Origin: Dillenia suffruticosa
Lineage: Eukaryota; Streptophyta; Magnoliopsida; Dilleniales; Dilleniaceae
Assembly: GCA_033439265.1 (NCBI GenBank)
Contig: JAVTVX010000030.1
Span: 7,761,774-7,825,773, forward strand
Reading direction: 5' to 3'
DNA: 64,000 nucleotides
Below, one piece after another: positions 24,245-36,850 of this stretch. The position numbers and the translations under genes were made by a program. The notes under the pieces are model-generated. The model was not told the DNA's origin. It did no database searches and worked only from the letters and a program-made list of their open reading frames with translations. How positions within the stretch are numbered: the stretch's first letter is position 1; every line of letters starts with the position of its first letter.

Positions 24245-26057
24245 GTTAAGAGTACAGCAAAGCAGCAAGGCTGAGCCCGTATATATTTTCTGCATCAATG
24301 TAAATCATACTTCATAGTTAGACCATAGACAATATCTAGGGGACGAGGGCAGAGCTAGGATTTTGTACATAAAATTTTGTGGATAGAACAACAGCTCATC
24401 CCTCTCTCGAGGTTTGTACATGACCATGTACACAATGTAATGTACAGTATTCATTCAGTCTTCTACTTCTATTGACAACACACATGCCATTGATGACAAC
24501 CAAACCACCAGCTTTGTACCATCAAGCAATAATCTGAAACCACCAGCATTGTCCTTTGATAAATTTTCTATTTGCGGTCTGTTTTCTCCAACAATATTAA
24601 AGAAACTCTCTTTCAAGAAACATTTTGGTGCCTTTGGGTAATCAAAGAAATGGATCCATCATCATCGCTACAACATAGAGACAGGCCCTAACACCAACGG
24701 CAACGGCTAGGTACACTTCCATGCTTCAATAAGTTATGACCAGCATGTGGCATGTATTACAGCATAAAGATTGAATAAATATTTCCCTCCAATCCAGAAC
24801 AGAATCATTACTATCAGTGAGCAACTTCCATAACCCTCAATTCATACTCATGATTATAATCTGACCCCATATTTGCGCTGAAAATTTTGTTTTGAATCCT
24901 AGTTAGAGGATTGAAAGTAAATTTATCACATTCACAATAGCTCTATTGGGACATAAAGATTACAAATTTTTCACATCCTTGAAAGACTCTGAGGTTAATC
25001 ATTAAAAAAAAAAAAAAAAAAAACCAAATAAAAGTTACTTTTGGGGAAATTTATATTTATGCCAACTGCTCTAATTTTGAAATTATACCCAAATTTAAAA
25101 TCATACCCATGATTGCACTCTACCCCTCATTTATTTTAAAATCCCATCACTTTTTCCTTTCTATTCTTCGATGGCCGAAACCCTACATAAAAGAAGGAAG
25201 ATATTTATAGGGAAGAAGGCATGAGGTTTCAAACCTTATACACGGATAAGGGGATGAATCCTCGGTGCCATTGAGCAAGAAGTGCACTAAAAACACTTAA
25301 TAAATGAAATTCCACTCGTTCTAAATGGTCTAAAATGTCATAACCTTATTGCTTCTCCATAATAAAATCGATTTCCATATTCCATTTTAAGACCGACTTC
25401 CATCACACTCGACATTTTTTATGTTTTCCTCTCCTAATCCTCTCGCTAATTTCAGCTGAAAGCTCTACCGACAAGGGACCTATCTTTGGGCCCCGACCCC
25501 TTTGGACCCCCAAAAAGGAAAGAAACATAGTGATTCTCTCTGTTGAGTCTTAAACCCAAAAACAAGTTTAGCAAAGGTGGAGTTGATGTCAAGACTTTAT
25601 AGTACTACTTTAAACATCTTTGGCAGAAGAATCAAGTTGACGTTGGCACAAAGTTTAAATGATGTCCCTGTGTAATTTGGATCACTATCAAGAGAAAAAA
25701 GAAGAGTGGAGAAAATAAAAAACTATGACAAGAAATTATATTAATATCGATAGTAAAATAAAATATTAGATTTTTTAATCAAATTTTATATTTAAAAATG
25801 ACACCTATTTCCGGAGATAAGGCCATCATTAGTTTCTTTTCTAAGAAGTGTGAGTGCTGGAAATCGATTCTACATTAACATCTGCTTTGGTCAAGTGCGT
25901 CCGTACAGCGAAGGACAATTACCATCAGAAGACACGTCTCCATTGTGATTTCATTGTGATTTCTATCTATGCAACCAACGTAAAAAGATTTGAAATCCAT
26001 TTTACATTGTCGTTGTTATCGTCGTTATCATCATCATCATACTTTACTTTATTGGGA
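24245..26057 (+). other. VPS13 3' untranslated and flanking region
   Basis: The stop codon at 24242-24244 is followed by about 250 bases with several TGTAAT/TGTACA motifs, likely the 3' UTR; no single polyadenylation site was decided. An A tract lies near 25004-25023. The segment from about 23887 to 25446 is present a second time at 37258-38790. No gene was seen from 25450 to 26057. Confidence 0.6.
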
Positions 26058-26067
26058 CATGGAATAG
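26058..26067. repeat. Left 10-bp target-site duplication of the MULE
   Basis: CATGGAATAG here and at 32219-32228 are identical and abut the inverted ends GAGCTTTGTA / TACAAAGCTC. Confidence 0.9.
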
Positions 26068-26256
26068 GAGCTTTGTATGCAAGTATCTACGGGAAATACA
26101 AAATTTGAAACATCCCCCACGACAAAATAATTCTTTTTATGGCATAACATATCGCATTTTCAAAACTCAACATATATTGTTCATGCATGTTTAGTCTTGA
26201 AAACTTGACATGTCTCTCATCTGCCAGTATGTCGAGTCTTCAAGACTCGACATGTT
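26068..26256 (+). repeat. Left terminal inverted repeat of the MULE
   Basis: It pairs with 32028-32218 through the blocks GAGCTTTGTA, GCAAGT, CAAAATAATTC, TTTTATG, TCTTGAAAACT and CTCTCATCTGCCAG. It contains two palindromic modules, about 26188-26214 and 26229-26253; the second is ATGTCGAGTCTT-C-AAGACTCGACAT, a perfect 12-bp inverted repeat. Such repeated motifs in MULE ends are plausible transposase-binding sites (inference). Confidence 0.85.
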
Positions 26257-27042
26257 CGTGCTAAAACCCCCTGACCCCTCTTTCTTTCTTCTTCATTCTT
26301 CTTCGTTCTTCTTCGTTTTTCTTCGTTCTGCTTTCTTCTTCGAAGGAGACCTGCAACCTGGGGATACTTAACTAAGGGCGATCAACGTATTTGGAAGATC
26401 TGCATAGTTTTTTGTTGCGAAGGTAAAAGCTTGTTCTTACTTTACAAATTCTAAGATTTGATACGTTTCTTTCCATTAAATTGTTATGTATATTGTTAAA
26501 TTTGGGTGTTGTTGATTCATTGAAAAATATTTTGCACAGATTGACTAAGAAAAATTAGGGTTTACGGTTTTATAAATTTAGGAAAAAGTTAGGGTTAGTG
26601 TTTTATAAAAAAATGAAATAAATAATAAATTTATTATTTGTATTTTAATTAATTCTTTCATGTTGATTTTTTTAGGGATTAGGGTTATTAAAACTTAGAA
26701 CCGAACTAGAAGTTAGGGTTTAATATTAATTTACGAATTAGGGATTTCTAAATTTAGAACCGAATTAGGGTTTAGGATTTTTTAAAAAAAGTTTTTTATT
26801 TGTAATTTTAGAAAAATTAATATTAGTGGTTTAATTAATATTATTTAACTAATTTAGTTAATTGTTTGTTGATTTGTATGAAAATTAATTTTAGAACCGA
26901 ATTAGGGTTTGTCAATAGGCTTCTAATTTTGCTTAATTAATTTTTTTTTTAAAAAAAATGAAAATTGATTTGAATTTAGTAGTATGTAAAATGGTAATTA
27001 ACATATAACAATAATAAATTATTTTTTGGATGTTGAGTAGAA

Positions 27043-29583
27043 ATGGCGAAAATTGTGAGATTGTTATGTTACGCAAATTGTGAAATTTTGACGGTTGAGA
27101 ATGGAGTTGGTTATGACTGTGGACCTTTGAAATTGATTCGGGTTAAGAGAAATATATCTTTTAATGAGTTGACCTCCGTGATGTGTAAGGGTCTTCAAAT
27201 AAATTTAAGGAGATAACGTGTAGAGATTTATCATTATTGTCCTGTGTCACACATGCAAAGGGGAATGTATGGTACGAATTGGTATCAATAAGTGATGACG
27301 ACGACGTTTCGAACTTGCTTGAGTTTGCGGTGAGTATGGGAGTGGGTACGACACATGAATTATATGTAAAAATATACAATACTAGTATATCCGTGCAACA
27401 AGATTACGATTATACGGATGAATATCCACATATCGAATGTCGAGTGGATCTTGGTAGCACGAATGTGGATAACGATATGGACGAGAAAGAAATGGCGGAA
27501 GAAGAGGCGGAAGAAGAAGTGGAAGAAGAGGATGATGATGAAGAAGAAGATGTTGGAGAAGTTCGTAGCGGTAGTGGTGGTAGTTGTGCGAACCCGATAA
27601 TAGTGGGGTCCTCCATACAGCCTGCACCCATTGGTGGTAGTCAGAGATATGTCAATACCAGAGTTGAGGACTTAATTCCTTTCATTAGAGCTGCACCATG
27701 AGGAGATGGTTATGTGACTTTCGAGGATGATTGTAGATTGAGAAGTGATAGTGTAAGTTTTAGTGATGAATTGAAGAAAGGAATGAGATTTGAGTCGAAG
27801 GAAGAACTTATATACTTTATGAAAATGTATCATGTGGAGTATCACTATCAATTTCGTGTTGGGAGATCATCCCCTACAATGTGGACAGCGATATGTATTC
27901 AAAGGGATGATAGTTGTAGGTGGACGTTGCGTGCACGTAAAACAAGACTCCTTAGTATGTTTGTGATAACTGTTGTAGAGGGACCGTACACTTGTGTCAC
28001 AATTAGATTCAAATTTGATGGCCCGACATTTTCTTAACTACGTAAGAGAAGAGTCAAGTGTGAAAGTTTCTTTCCTATGAACTGTTATGACGGAAAAAAC
28101 TACATATGCAGTTTCCCAAAGACGTGTTTGGGCTGTGAAAAGAAGAGCCATAGAAATAGTATAGGGGATTGGGATGAATCATACAAAGAGCTGTCTCGAG
28201 TTTTGGATGCAATCGTTCAAAGGAATTTAGGATCACAAGTTTCGTGAAAGTTGGGTCCACCATGATCAAATGGTGAAAGGGTTTTTGAAGTTATGTTTTG
28301 AGCATTTAGTCCTAATATCACCGCATTTAGGAGTTGTCGGTCATTGATAAATATAGATGGGACTCACCTGTATGGGAAATACAAACACAAGTTGTTGATT
28401 GCATGCAGTATTGATGGGGCGAATCACAATGTTCCGTTGGCATTTGTCTTGGTATGTAGAGTCACTTGCGTCGTAGTTGTGGTTTTTAATGTGTCTGCGA
28501 TACTATGTTGTTGGAGATAGGTAGGGTCCCATTTGCTTGATTTCAGATCGACATGAAGGGATAAGAGTAATTGTTGCTCGGCCGAAGTTTGGATGGTCAC
28601 CTCCAAATATTGTGTGGCGCTTTTGCATGAGACATGTCGTGAGTAATTTTAACACCCATCACAAAAGCCAAGCTTGTAAGAGAGTGGCCACTATTACTGC
28701 TTTACAACAACAACAAAAGAAATTTGATGTATATATGACAAGATTGAAGGAGATAAAAGATGATACCCCTGAGTATTTTGCGAACATTCCCCCTGAACAG
28801 TGGACCTTTTCGCACGATGGTGGCTTTTGCTTTGGCTACATGACGACTAATATCAGTAAAAGTTATAATGCCGTCCTCAAAGGTGGAATGAATCTACCTG
28901 TTTTGGCATTGGTACTTAAAACATTTTATAATTCGGTGTAATACTTTGAGGCTAGAATTGCTGAGGTGAAATTGGGAATGGCAAGAGGAGAGCGGTATAC
29001 GAAATATGATAATGCCATACAAGGAAGGTGGATGAATACCGCTAACATGTATACGGTTCTCTTATTTAGTAGGGAGAATGAGATCTTTAAGATAAAAACA
29101 GGGTATAAACAAAATCGGTATGGACACAACGGAGGTAATAAACAGATTGTCGACGTAAATAATGAACATTGCATATGCGAGAAATGACAAACTTGTAGAA
29201 TACCTTACTCGCATGCAATCGCTGCACTAACATGAATGATGATCGACATGCATATGATCGTCAGTCAATGGTATACATGGGAACATCAACTTCGGGTGTA
29301 CGAGTCTCAATTTTGGCCGGTGGGAGATAGATCTGGATGGCCCATGGGTTCGTACCCCATTGTCATTCCTGATGGATCTCTTCGATGGATGACAGGAAGA
29401 TCTAAGTCATCTCGACTTTATAACGAGATGGATTTTCGGGAGTCATCTTCACGGTCATCATATGGCAGTTGTAGTACTGAGAGTCATAATCTAAGAAGAT
29501 GCAGAAAACAAATTAGATGTGGTGTATGTGACGGACAAGGACATAATCGAAGATATTGTCTCACCCTATTGCGTGAAAATTGA
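27043..29583 (+). pseudogene. MULE transposase, decayed
   Basis: It starts at ATG 27043 (MAKIVRLLCYAN) with a PB1/MuDR-like N-terminal region, then an acidic tract of E and D residues (about 27475-27560). Next is a MuDR DNA-binding domain (FEDDCRLRSDSVSFSD to VEYHYQFRVGRS, about 27715-27870) and the DDE-type MULE domain: INIDGTHLYGKYKHKL near 28350 (first catalytic Asp) and CLISDRHEGIRVI near 28530 (second Asp). A SWIM zinc finger lies near 29160-29210 (CICEK then YSHAIA, where the usual second CxC/CxH half has Tyr for Cys). It closes with a CCHC-like knuckle CGVCDGQGHNRRYC near 29520-29560. Frame breaks occur after about 27210, near 28037, around 28250-28540 and near 28940 and 29187, so no full-length protein is made. 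Confidence 0.85.
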
Positions 29584-29830
29584 TTGTATTTGCCTTTTAA
29601 TGACAATTCCCGATGTATTCGATATTATGTTGTATATTGTGCACATTCGCATATGTCTTTCTTTTTAAATGCCGTATATTGTGAATTTGTCAAACTTTCG
29701 AGGAATTTGTTTTTCTTTTAATGGTTAATGCATATTATATGTTACATATCGTATATTTTTGTTAATACATATTATATGTTACGTATCGTACTTGAAGTAT
29801 TAATTAAACTTTCATTTAATTTTTTTACAG

Positions 29831-31797
29831 ATGGATTCTGGACCTTCTGATCCGAGTCTTCTACATTTCCAGCGATGCCACCGTTCTTCTACGGTTTGAC
29901 AGGGAGACGACATGACCGTTACCCTCACTTGTCGGCGACGTGAGGCCATGCTACGCCGTTGGGAGCACGGTCAGATTGACGAGCTAGTTCTCCCTTTCCT
30001 CGAGCGGTCGAGATTTTGGATATTGCCCGGCTCCGATTTATTTCATTAGATTGGAACCTAATTAGGGCCTTAGTCGAGCGATGGAGGTCCGAGATGCACA
30101 CTTTTCACTTCTCCCATGGTGAGTTGACTATTACACTTCAGAACGTAGAGGTACTCCTAAGGTTACTTGTGGATGGGCATCCTGTAGTCGTTAGGACTGC
30201 AGGAGTGTCGTGGGGTAATGTGTGTGAGAGATTTTTAGGGGTTAGACCTCCACGGACTGCTTTTAAAGGTTATACATTGAGTGTACCATAGTTGGCCGAG
30301 TTTTTTTTGATTTCCCCGATAGAGTTGATGATTTACATATTACACAATGGACACAAGTTTATATTTTACTTTTGTTAGGAGGTGTGTTGTTTTGTGATAA
30401 AACAGTATATTATGTACATTTACAATATTTAGTTTTGTTAGAGGATTTAGACGTTTTGGGTAGTTATAGTTGGGGTTCTACGTGTCTAGCATATTTGTAT
30501 AGACATGTTTGTATTGCCACGTATCTAGACTCACGTGAGATAGGTGGAGCATTAGTTTTGTTACAGATTTGGGGGTGGGAACAGTTTTCTTATATAGCTC
30601 CTATTTGACGATCCTTGAACAAAGATGGGGATGGCCCGCTTGCTTTGCGATGGAGGATAGATTTTGACGTCACTTCTTTCCCTACACACGTAGTCTCAGT
30701 GTATAGGGAGGGACTAGATAGGTAGGTCGTGGACCAGGTCGTTTAGGTACCTTATACAGAGAATGCACTGGCATCCCTCCCCGGATACTGCTTTGAGGGG
30801 AGAGATATTTGGCATACGCGGGTCCCATTGATCTGTTTTAGTATCATAGAGTGATACTTTTCAGATAGAGTGTTACAATAGTTTGGAGCATATCAGAACA
30901 TTCCAATTGATTATGACACAGAGAATAGACTCCATGATACAAGTAATCAAGGTACGCTGGAAATCAATTGGACAGTGGAGTAATGCAGTCTATGTTGATC
31001 TTTGGAGGCACCGACATAACTATCTAGTGTTACTAGACACTTCGTTCGGACATGCTGTTGATCCTGACTACACTAGCTGGTTTCGCACTATGTCCCGTAG
31101 GTTCGTCGGTTGTCGGGAAGCTTTTTTGACCTACGTGGTAAGTCTTTTACCTCTTCATTTTTCTTAATCAATCAATATTTTTAATTTGTTTTTAATTTTA
31201 ACACATTTTATTCCAATGGGATACATTACACGAGTTACGAGATACTTCGGTGACGACACTCAGGGACTTATTGATTCAGCTATCTCGACTTTGGTAGAGG
31301 ACATGACTTATTTTTTCAGACGTAGACCTGTTAGAGATGACGACGATGGTGGTAATGTAGACCGTTCACATGGGCGACGACAAGGACGAGGATGACCAAT
31401 GAGACCACCAACCTCAGCCAATCATGCATCACCGCCACCGTCATAGCAGCCCGAGGATGTCACATGACCTTCTACTATATTTGGTGAGTTTTCAGATTTC
31501 TACACGCCTGTATTTTATGACTTCTCTCAGATTTTCACTCCAGGGGCTCCTCAGAGGGGAGTTCGTCCCAAAGGTTTTGGTTTTATGGACGTGGGACTGA
31601 CACAAGTTTAGAGAGATAATGCACTACTACTGTTTTATGTTTCCCCACCGATTTTCTCTAACCCCCACCAGAATGACGTATGCCCCTCCCAGATGTTACA
31701 GATAGATAACCTGAAATTAGTATCCCAGTTTGATTATACTGAGAGAAGACTTGATGTAGTCGTTAAATATTATACTAGAAGAAGAAGATATCGTTGA
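29831..31797 (+). pseudogene. Plant mobile domain (PMD) gene carried by the MULE, decayed
   Basis: The likely start is ATG 29831 (MDSGPSDPSLLHFQ). The body matches the PMD / aminotransferase-like fold family (MAIN/MAIL1 and 'phosphatase 7 long form homolog' annotations): IARLRFISLDWNLIRALVERW, HFSHGELTITLQNVEVLLRL, VYYVHLQYLVLLEDLDVLG and AYLYRHVCIA. A likely intron follows LTYV at 31138, where AC-GTAAGT is a good donor, and coding resumes at about 31200 with ITRVTRYFGDDTQG. The region is split by several frame changes and stops (near 29898, 30290, 30608, 30723). PMD proteins are thought to be domesticated from transposons; here the family sits inside a transposon with intact ends. Confidence 0.8.
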
Positions 31798-32027
31798 TTT
31801 TTTGTATTATGAACATTTTTTAAATTAATAAAATCTCTTTTGTTTTTTATATTTTATTGTACGTTGATTATTTTTATTGATCTGCTTTGGTGTTTGAGAT
31901 AGATTTATTGTTCTTAAATTTAGTTCTTGTTTTGAATTTGAATGGCAGAATTCGGAGATTTTATTTTAGGGTTAGCATGGAAATTGGCAGAGAGAATGTA
32001 AAATATATAACTGTGGAGAATGAGGCA

Positions 32028-32218
32028 TGTCGAGTCATGCTGGCAGATGAGAGATATGTCGAGTTTTCAAGACTCAACATGTATGAACAGTACATGTCGA
32101 GTTTTAAAAATTTAATATATTGTGGCATAAAATGAATTATTTTGCAATGGAAATATTTTAAAAAAAATTCCCCGCCCCCGGGGGGCCCGCCCGCCCGCAG
32201 AACTTGCGTACAAAGCTC
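32028..32218 (-). repeat. Right terminal inverted repeat of the MULE
   Basis: The inverted partner of 26068-26256. It holds the half-palindrome CATGTCGAGTC (32037), the module ATGTCGAGTTTTCAAGACTC (about 32057-32082) and ACATGTCGAGTTTT (32092). Near its outer end is a stretch of almost pure G and C (32168-32200) that includes CCCCCGGGGGG. Confidence 0.85.
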
Positions 32219-32228
32219 CATGGAATAG
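32219..32228. repeat. Right 10-bp target-site duplication of the MULE
   Basis: CATGGAATAG, identical to 26058-26067. Confidence 0.9.
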
Positions 32229-33999
32229 TGGGGATTGTTAAGCTTCCAGATTAACCATCTTTTCGTTGAAGGAGAGAAGGGTCATAATTTTTAAAGAATA
32301 AAAAAAAGGTGTTTTTGTAACTTTTAATTAATATTTTATAAGTATTAATTTTTCATTTTCAAAATTTCGGGGAATGGGGTACCCTAGGCTTTGCGGGTGA
32401 TTTCATGGATAAAGAAGTCAATACAATGAATTTGCTTCTTGTACACATATTGTAGGTCCTACAATTGGGCCATATTTTCACAGTTTTAGATCCTACAATT
32501 GTAATAAACTTATCCCGTGGACAAACTTTTAAAGAAGTTAAAATTTTAATTAATTATTTTTCTAAAGATATAATTAATTAAATAATTTAATATTATAATA
32601 ATAAATTTATTTGATGATAGAATATTTATTATAATTTTAATATTATTATGTATATACAATGTATTAAGATAATATAAAAATATTTTTTTATATTTAATAC
32701 TTTTTCCTTTTTTACTAATTTGCATCTGTTTTTTTCGATAATACGTCTCTTAAATCTTATTTTTATATAAAATTATAGTGGTCAAATTCGTTTTCTTTTA
32801 CTCCTGTGACAGTAATAGGAAAAGTAATGTCTTATAAAAGTTGTAGGGAGTTTCACTTTTATGATAAGAATAAGAAATTATTGATAAGTAAAAATTAATT
32901 TTATTTATAATTACGTAAGTTATTATTTTATTTAATTTTATATCATTATTATGTTTAATTTATATGTTGTAGTACGAAATTTCACGTGTTGAATAAATCC
33001 AAACATCTGACCTGGTGTATGTTATAATTAGGTTTAAATATTAGTATATTAGATCAACAGGAATCACTAATAATGTTATAATATTATAATTGTTAATGAC
33101 ATTGTTTCGTAATCAATAGAGCATTCAATTATAAATTGATGTTAAACAAGGAGAAAAGAACTTTCTCATTTATCAATACAATGCATTTTGGACATATTAG
33201 AAAACTAGATTTTATTTTTATTTTTATTTTTTAAGATAAAATGGATAAAAGAAAACTAGATGCAGGGTGGTGGTGATAAGTGACAGATAACAGCTTAATC
33301 ATTTTCTTATTAAAAAGATGATGGTGATAAGTGACAGATGACAGCTTCATTACTTCCTTTTGACACGTGGAGATGTATCAAATTTCTTTTGATTAAATTA
33401 TCAAACATCCTGTTTGATTAATCAGAGATTTTAGAAGCACATTCATATTTTTATAAATTTCAAATTAAAAAATTGATTCTAACAAATAAGAATGCAGATT
33501 AATTGAGTTAAGTTGAATTAATTATATAGTTTTTATTCTGTGCCGTTCTCCCATATGAATTACTTGAAATTATCTTTTCTTCTTCATATTTTATAAAATT
33601 AATAAACTGAATATTAGTATATCTAATTAATATATAATATTTACTCAGAATGGTTTGATTTGAATTTTAATTTTAATTGGCATGTCATTTTTATAGGTTT
33701 AATCGACTTGACTGAGCTTTATACGAATTTAATCCCATTTAAAAATTAAAATTCCTAAAACAATATTAAGGAAAAAATAATTTCAAAACCGTTCAATTTA
33801 TGTCACATCTTAAAAATGCAACATACTTGTAGCCCCCTACCTACTCATATCCATTATACTCATATCCATAAATCACCAATTTTTATACTCAATTTACACC
33901 AATTGTCGTACTTAGATTTCTCAATAATGCATAAACCCCATTTCTCAACAGTATAGTAAAACCAACAAACAAATTAAATCAGATGTAACAAAATACACA
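32229..33999. other. AT-rich spacer without recognised genes
   Basis: No coding region was recognised. The sequence is very AT-rich, with a two-copy tandem duplication (about 33266-33318 and 33319-33365) sharing GGTGATAAGTGACAGAT and ACAGCTT. It separates two MULE/PMD elements in opposite orientation. Confidence 0.6.
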
Positions 34000-36850
34000 C
34001 AACAGACCCAATATATAATAGAATATAATTTTTATTAATATAACAAAATATACAAAATACATTTAACATCGTCGTTTTATCTTAATCTACTATCTAATAT
34101 CTAAATCAGACCTAACATTTGTACTATCATCATAAGATATTAAACCCAAATCATCTATTTATGTGATCCATGAGAGTCTTACATCATCGTGATGAGTATA
34201 AAAAAAAATGAAGGGGACACATGATACACGGGTCGTGCATCATCTCTCTCAACCTGTATCGATTTCTCGTCCATATAAATATTGGGACGAATTCTCCTCT
34301 GTGGAGCCGCTGGAGTGAAAAGTTGAGGGAAATTATCAAATATATGTATGTAAAATGACGAAAACTTTACATACTGACTCGAAATTTTTGCAACGTTATC
34401 AAGATGCTGAGATAGTGGTGTTGATGCATGAGGTGGCGGTTTCGTATGACGCGCTCTTTCTTGGCGTCGTCCATGTCCTCGGTCTCATCACCTTCCTTGT
34501 CACCACCTCTACTCAGTTTAGTTCTCAAGAGATATGTCATGTCATCTGCTAAGACCGAAACAACTAAATCCAGTCCATGCATGCACTCTCAGAGTCTTGA
34601 ATATAATACAAAATATTCCACTACAAGAAACAATATATATTTTAGTTAAACTAAAAAATCTAAATTATTGCTATAAATGAAAAATAGAAAATTGTACACT
34701 TATCACATAAGTCAAACAAACTTCTCGATGAACAATAAATCCGAGAGAGATAGTGCGGTACCAAACACTGTAGGCAGGAAAAGCTGTCGGTCCAAGTGAC
34801 TTGTCAAGTGGGGCTAAATGGTTATATCTTTGAGTTCAAATGTTTACATAACGGGTATACTCAATCGATCAATTTGTGTCCTGTAGACCATGCATAATAG
34901 TGTCGTAGAGTCAATTCTCAATATTATAGTGAATCGGAATATACGGCATCCATACGAACTGATGGATCACTCTATCTGAAAAATACCACTTCACGATATT
35001 AAAACAGATAAGTGGTACGCGAGAGTGTCAAAATATCTTTCTCCTCGTGACAATAGTTAGGGAGGAAAGACAATTCGTCCTCACCCACATGACTTGATTC
35101 ATCCTCTGCCTATCAAATCTCTCCGTATACACTGTCATCACGTATGTAGGGAGGATAGTGACATCAAAGTCTATCTTCCACTGCAAAACCGGTGAACCAT
35201 CCTCCTGCATGTACAGTAATCGCCTAATGAAAGATATGTAAGGGAACCTTCCCATACCAAATTTGTAAAAGAATAAGAACCCTACATATCTCATGTGAGT
35301 TTGCGTGCATGGTTATACAAAATTGTCCGTACAGATAAACTAACCATGTAAAACCCCAATTATGATGACCTAACAAATTTAAATTTTCTAACAGTAGTAA
35401 ATATTGTAAATGTACATAGTATCTAGTCTTATCACTAAACAAAACATCTCCGGTCAGTAACAAGACATATGCTTGTATCCATCGTAAAATATGTATATTA
35501 TTTGCATTATCGGGCAACTCACAAAAAACTGGGATAATCAAGACATATTCAAATTATAATCCCTAAATGCAAAATGTAGAGATCCTCATGCCTAATAACC
35601 TGTCATACATATCACCCTACGAAACACCTGTCATCCTACCTATTATGAGAATCCTATCTACAGGTAAATCTAAAAGTTCATCTCAATCCATAGTGTGATA
35701 GTCAACTCACCATGGGGCGTATGAAATGTGTGTCTCTCCTGTCTCTATCTCTCGACTAGGGTTGTGATGAGATACCAATCCAATTGAATAAAGTATAGTC
35801 AAGCGACATCTTAAAACCCCAAGTACTCCAGGAGGGGAAGGACTCGTTCATCGATGTGATTATGGTCCTAACGCCGTAACACTGCCTCACGTTTACTGCA
35901 AACGAATCATGTAATGTCATCTCCATTACAAACCCTTGAAGAACGGTGATCTCGCTGCAAGTGTAGAACACTCTGCTCAGTAGGTGCAAGATCCATCTAA
36001 GACAAAAGGAAGGAAAAAAAAATAATACAATGGTAAAATAATAGTTAACAAATGACAAGTATATTGAATGTGCATTAAGAAAAAATCATTAAAATATAAT
36101 AACAATTAATGTGAATTAAAAAATATATCAACACGTAATATATTGAATGTATGCCTAGTGTATTGAATTTATGCCAAATAAACAATATTTGGTATACTAA
36201 AAAATACAATAATTACACTTAAAATACAAATACAATCAAACATCATTCGTTTAGGTTGGACAATATCTTCGATTGTGCCCTGTCTGCCACAAAGTCAACA
36301 CTTCATTTGTCTCGTGCATCTTCTTCTATTGTGACGCTCTGCACTACAATTCTCACATGATGTCCGTGAGGATGAGTTTCAAAAATCTATCTTATTATGA
36401 TATTGAGATGATCTTGATTTTCCTTATCACATTTAAGAGATATATTGTGAATGATAGTTGGGTGCGAACCCATGAGTCATCTCGAATGGTTTTCCACCGG
36501 TAAGAAATAATATTCATACACTCTAAGTACAACAATTGCAAACGAGCAAGAAATTCTATACGTTTGGCATTTCCCGCATATGCAATATTCATTTTTCACA
36601 TCCATAATTTGTTTATTACCTCTCTTGTAACCATATCATGTTTGTTTATGATATGTTTTTATCTTAAAGATCACATGCTCCCTGTTAAAATAGACAACTG
36701 TATGGAGATTATCCATGTTCATCCATCTCCCTAGTATGGTAGATGCATGCTTGTGTAACACTCTCCTCTTGTCATTCCCACTCTCGCCTCACCTAATTGA
36801 GTCTCAAAATAGTTTACGGAATTGTAGAAAGTCTTCAAGGATTAGACTCG
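34000..36850 (-). mobile_element. Second MULE with transposase and PMD remnants, truncated
   Basis: On the minus strand the order is the same as in the 26-32 kb element: transposase C-terminus, then PMD gene. The transposase part (36850 to 36235) keeps homology to the first element from the FYNSV-YFE region through NEYCICGKCQTYRISC (SWIM finger, first three Cys present) to the knuckle region near 36240-36350. The PMD part follows (36060 to 34300). Both are decayed. The transposase is cut off at about 36850, where an 87-bp tandem repeat begins. No inverted end could be identified near 33.8-34.0 kb. Confidence 0.75.
34300..36060 (-). pseudogene. PMD gene remnant of the second MULE
   Basis: The minus strand reads FYTCSEITVLQGFVMEM (35.9 kb), then TRYYVHLQYLLLLENLNLLG with LVYLYGQFCITMHANSHEI (about 35.3-35.5 kb), then LQWKIDFDVTILPTYVMTVY (about 35.1-35.2 kb), and near 34.5 kb VVSVLADDMTYLLRTKLSRG. 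Each block has a counterpart in the PMD gene at 30.0-31.4 kb. The blocks lie in different frames. Confidence 0.75.

Larger units (their letters stand above)
26068..32218 (+). mobile_element. Complete Mutator-like element (MULE) with transposase and PMD genes
   Basis: A 6151-bp DNA transposon is bounded by long imperfect terminal inverted repeats (about 190 bp: 26068-26256 and 32028-32218) and perfect 10-bp target duplications. MULEs typically make 9-11-bp duplications. Inside, in order on the plus strand, are a MuDR/FAR1-type transposase (27043-29583) and a plant mobile domain gene (29831-31797). Both are decayed by stops and frame shifts, so the copy is probably immobile by itself, although both ends are recognisable. 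The right end carries an odd GC-rich stretch (32168-32200) with no counterpart on the left. Confidence 0.9.

Noticed and set aside
27382-27631. Minus-strand Ser- or Leu-rich open frames
   Set aside because: Antisense shadows of the acidic E/D tract of the MULE transposase.
33780-33840. Inverted end of the second MULE
   Set aside because: CACATCTTAAAAATGCAACATAC is only loosely like the first element's end, and no partner or target duplication was found.
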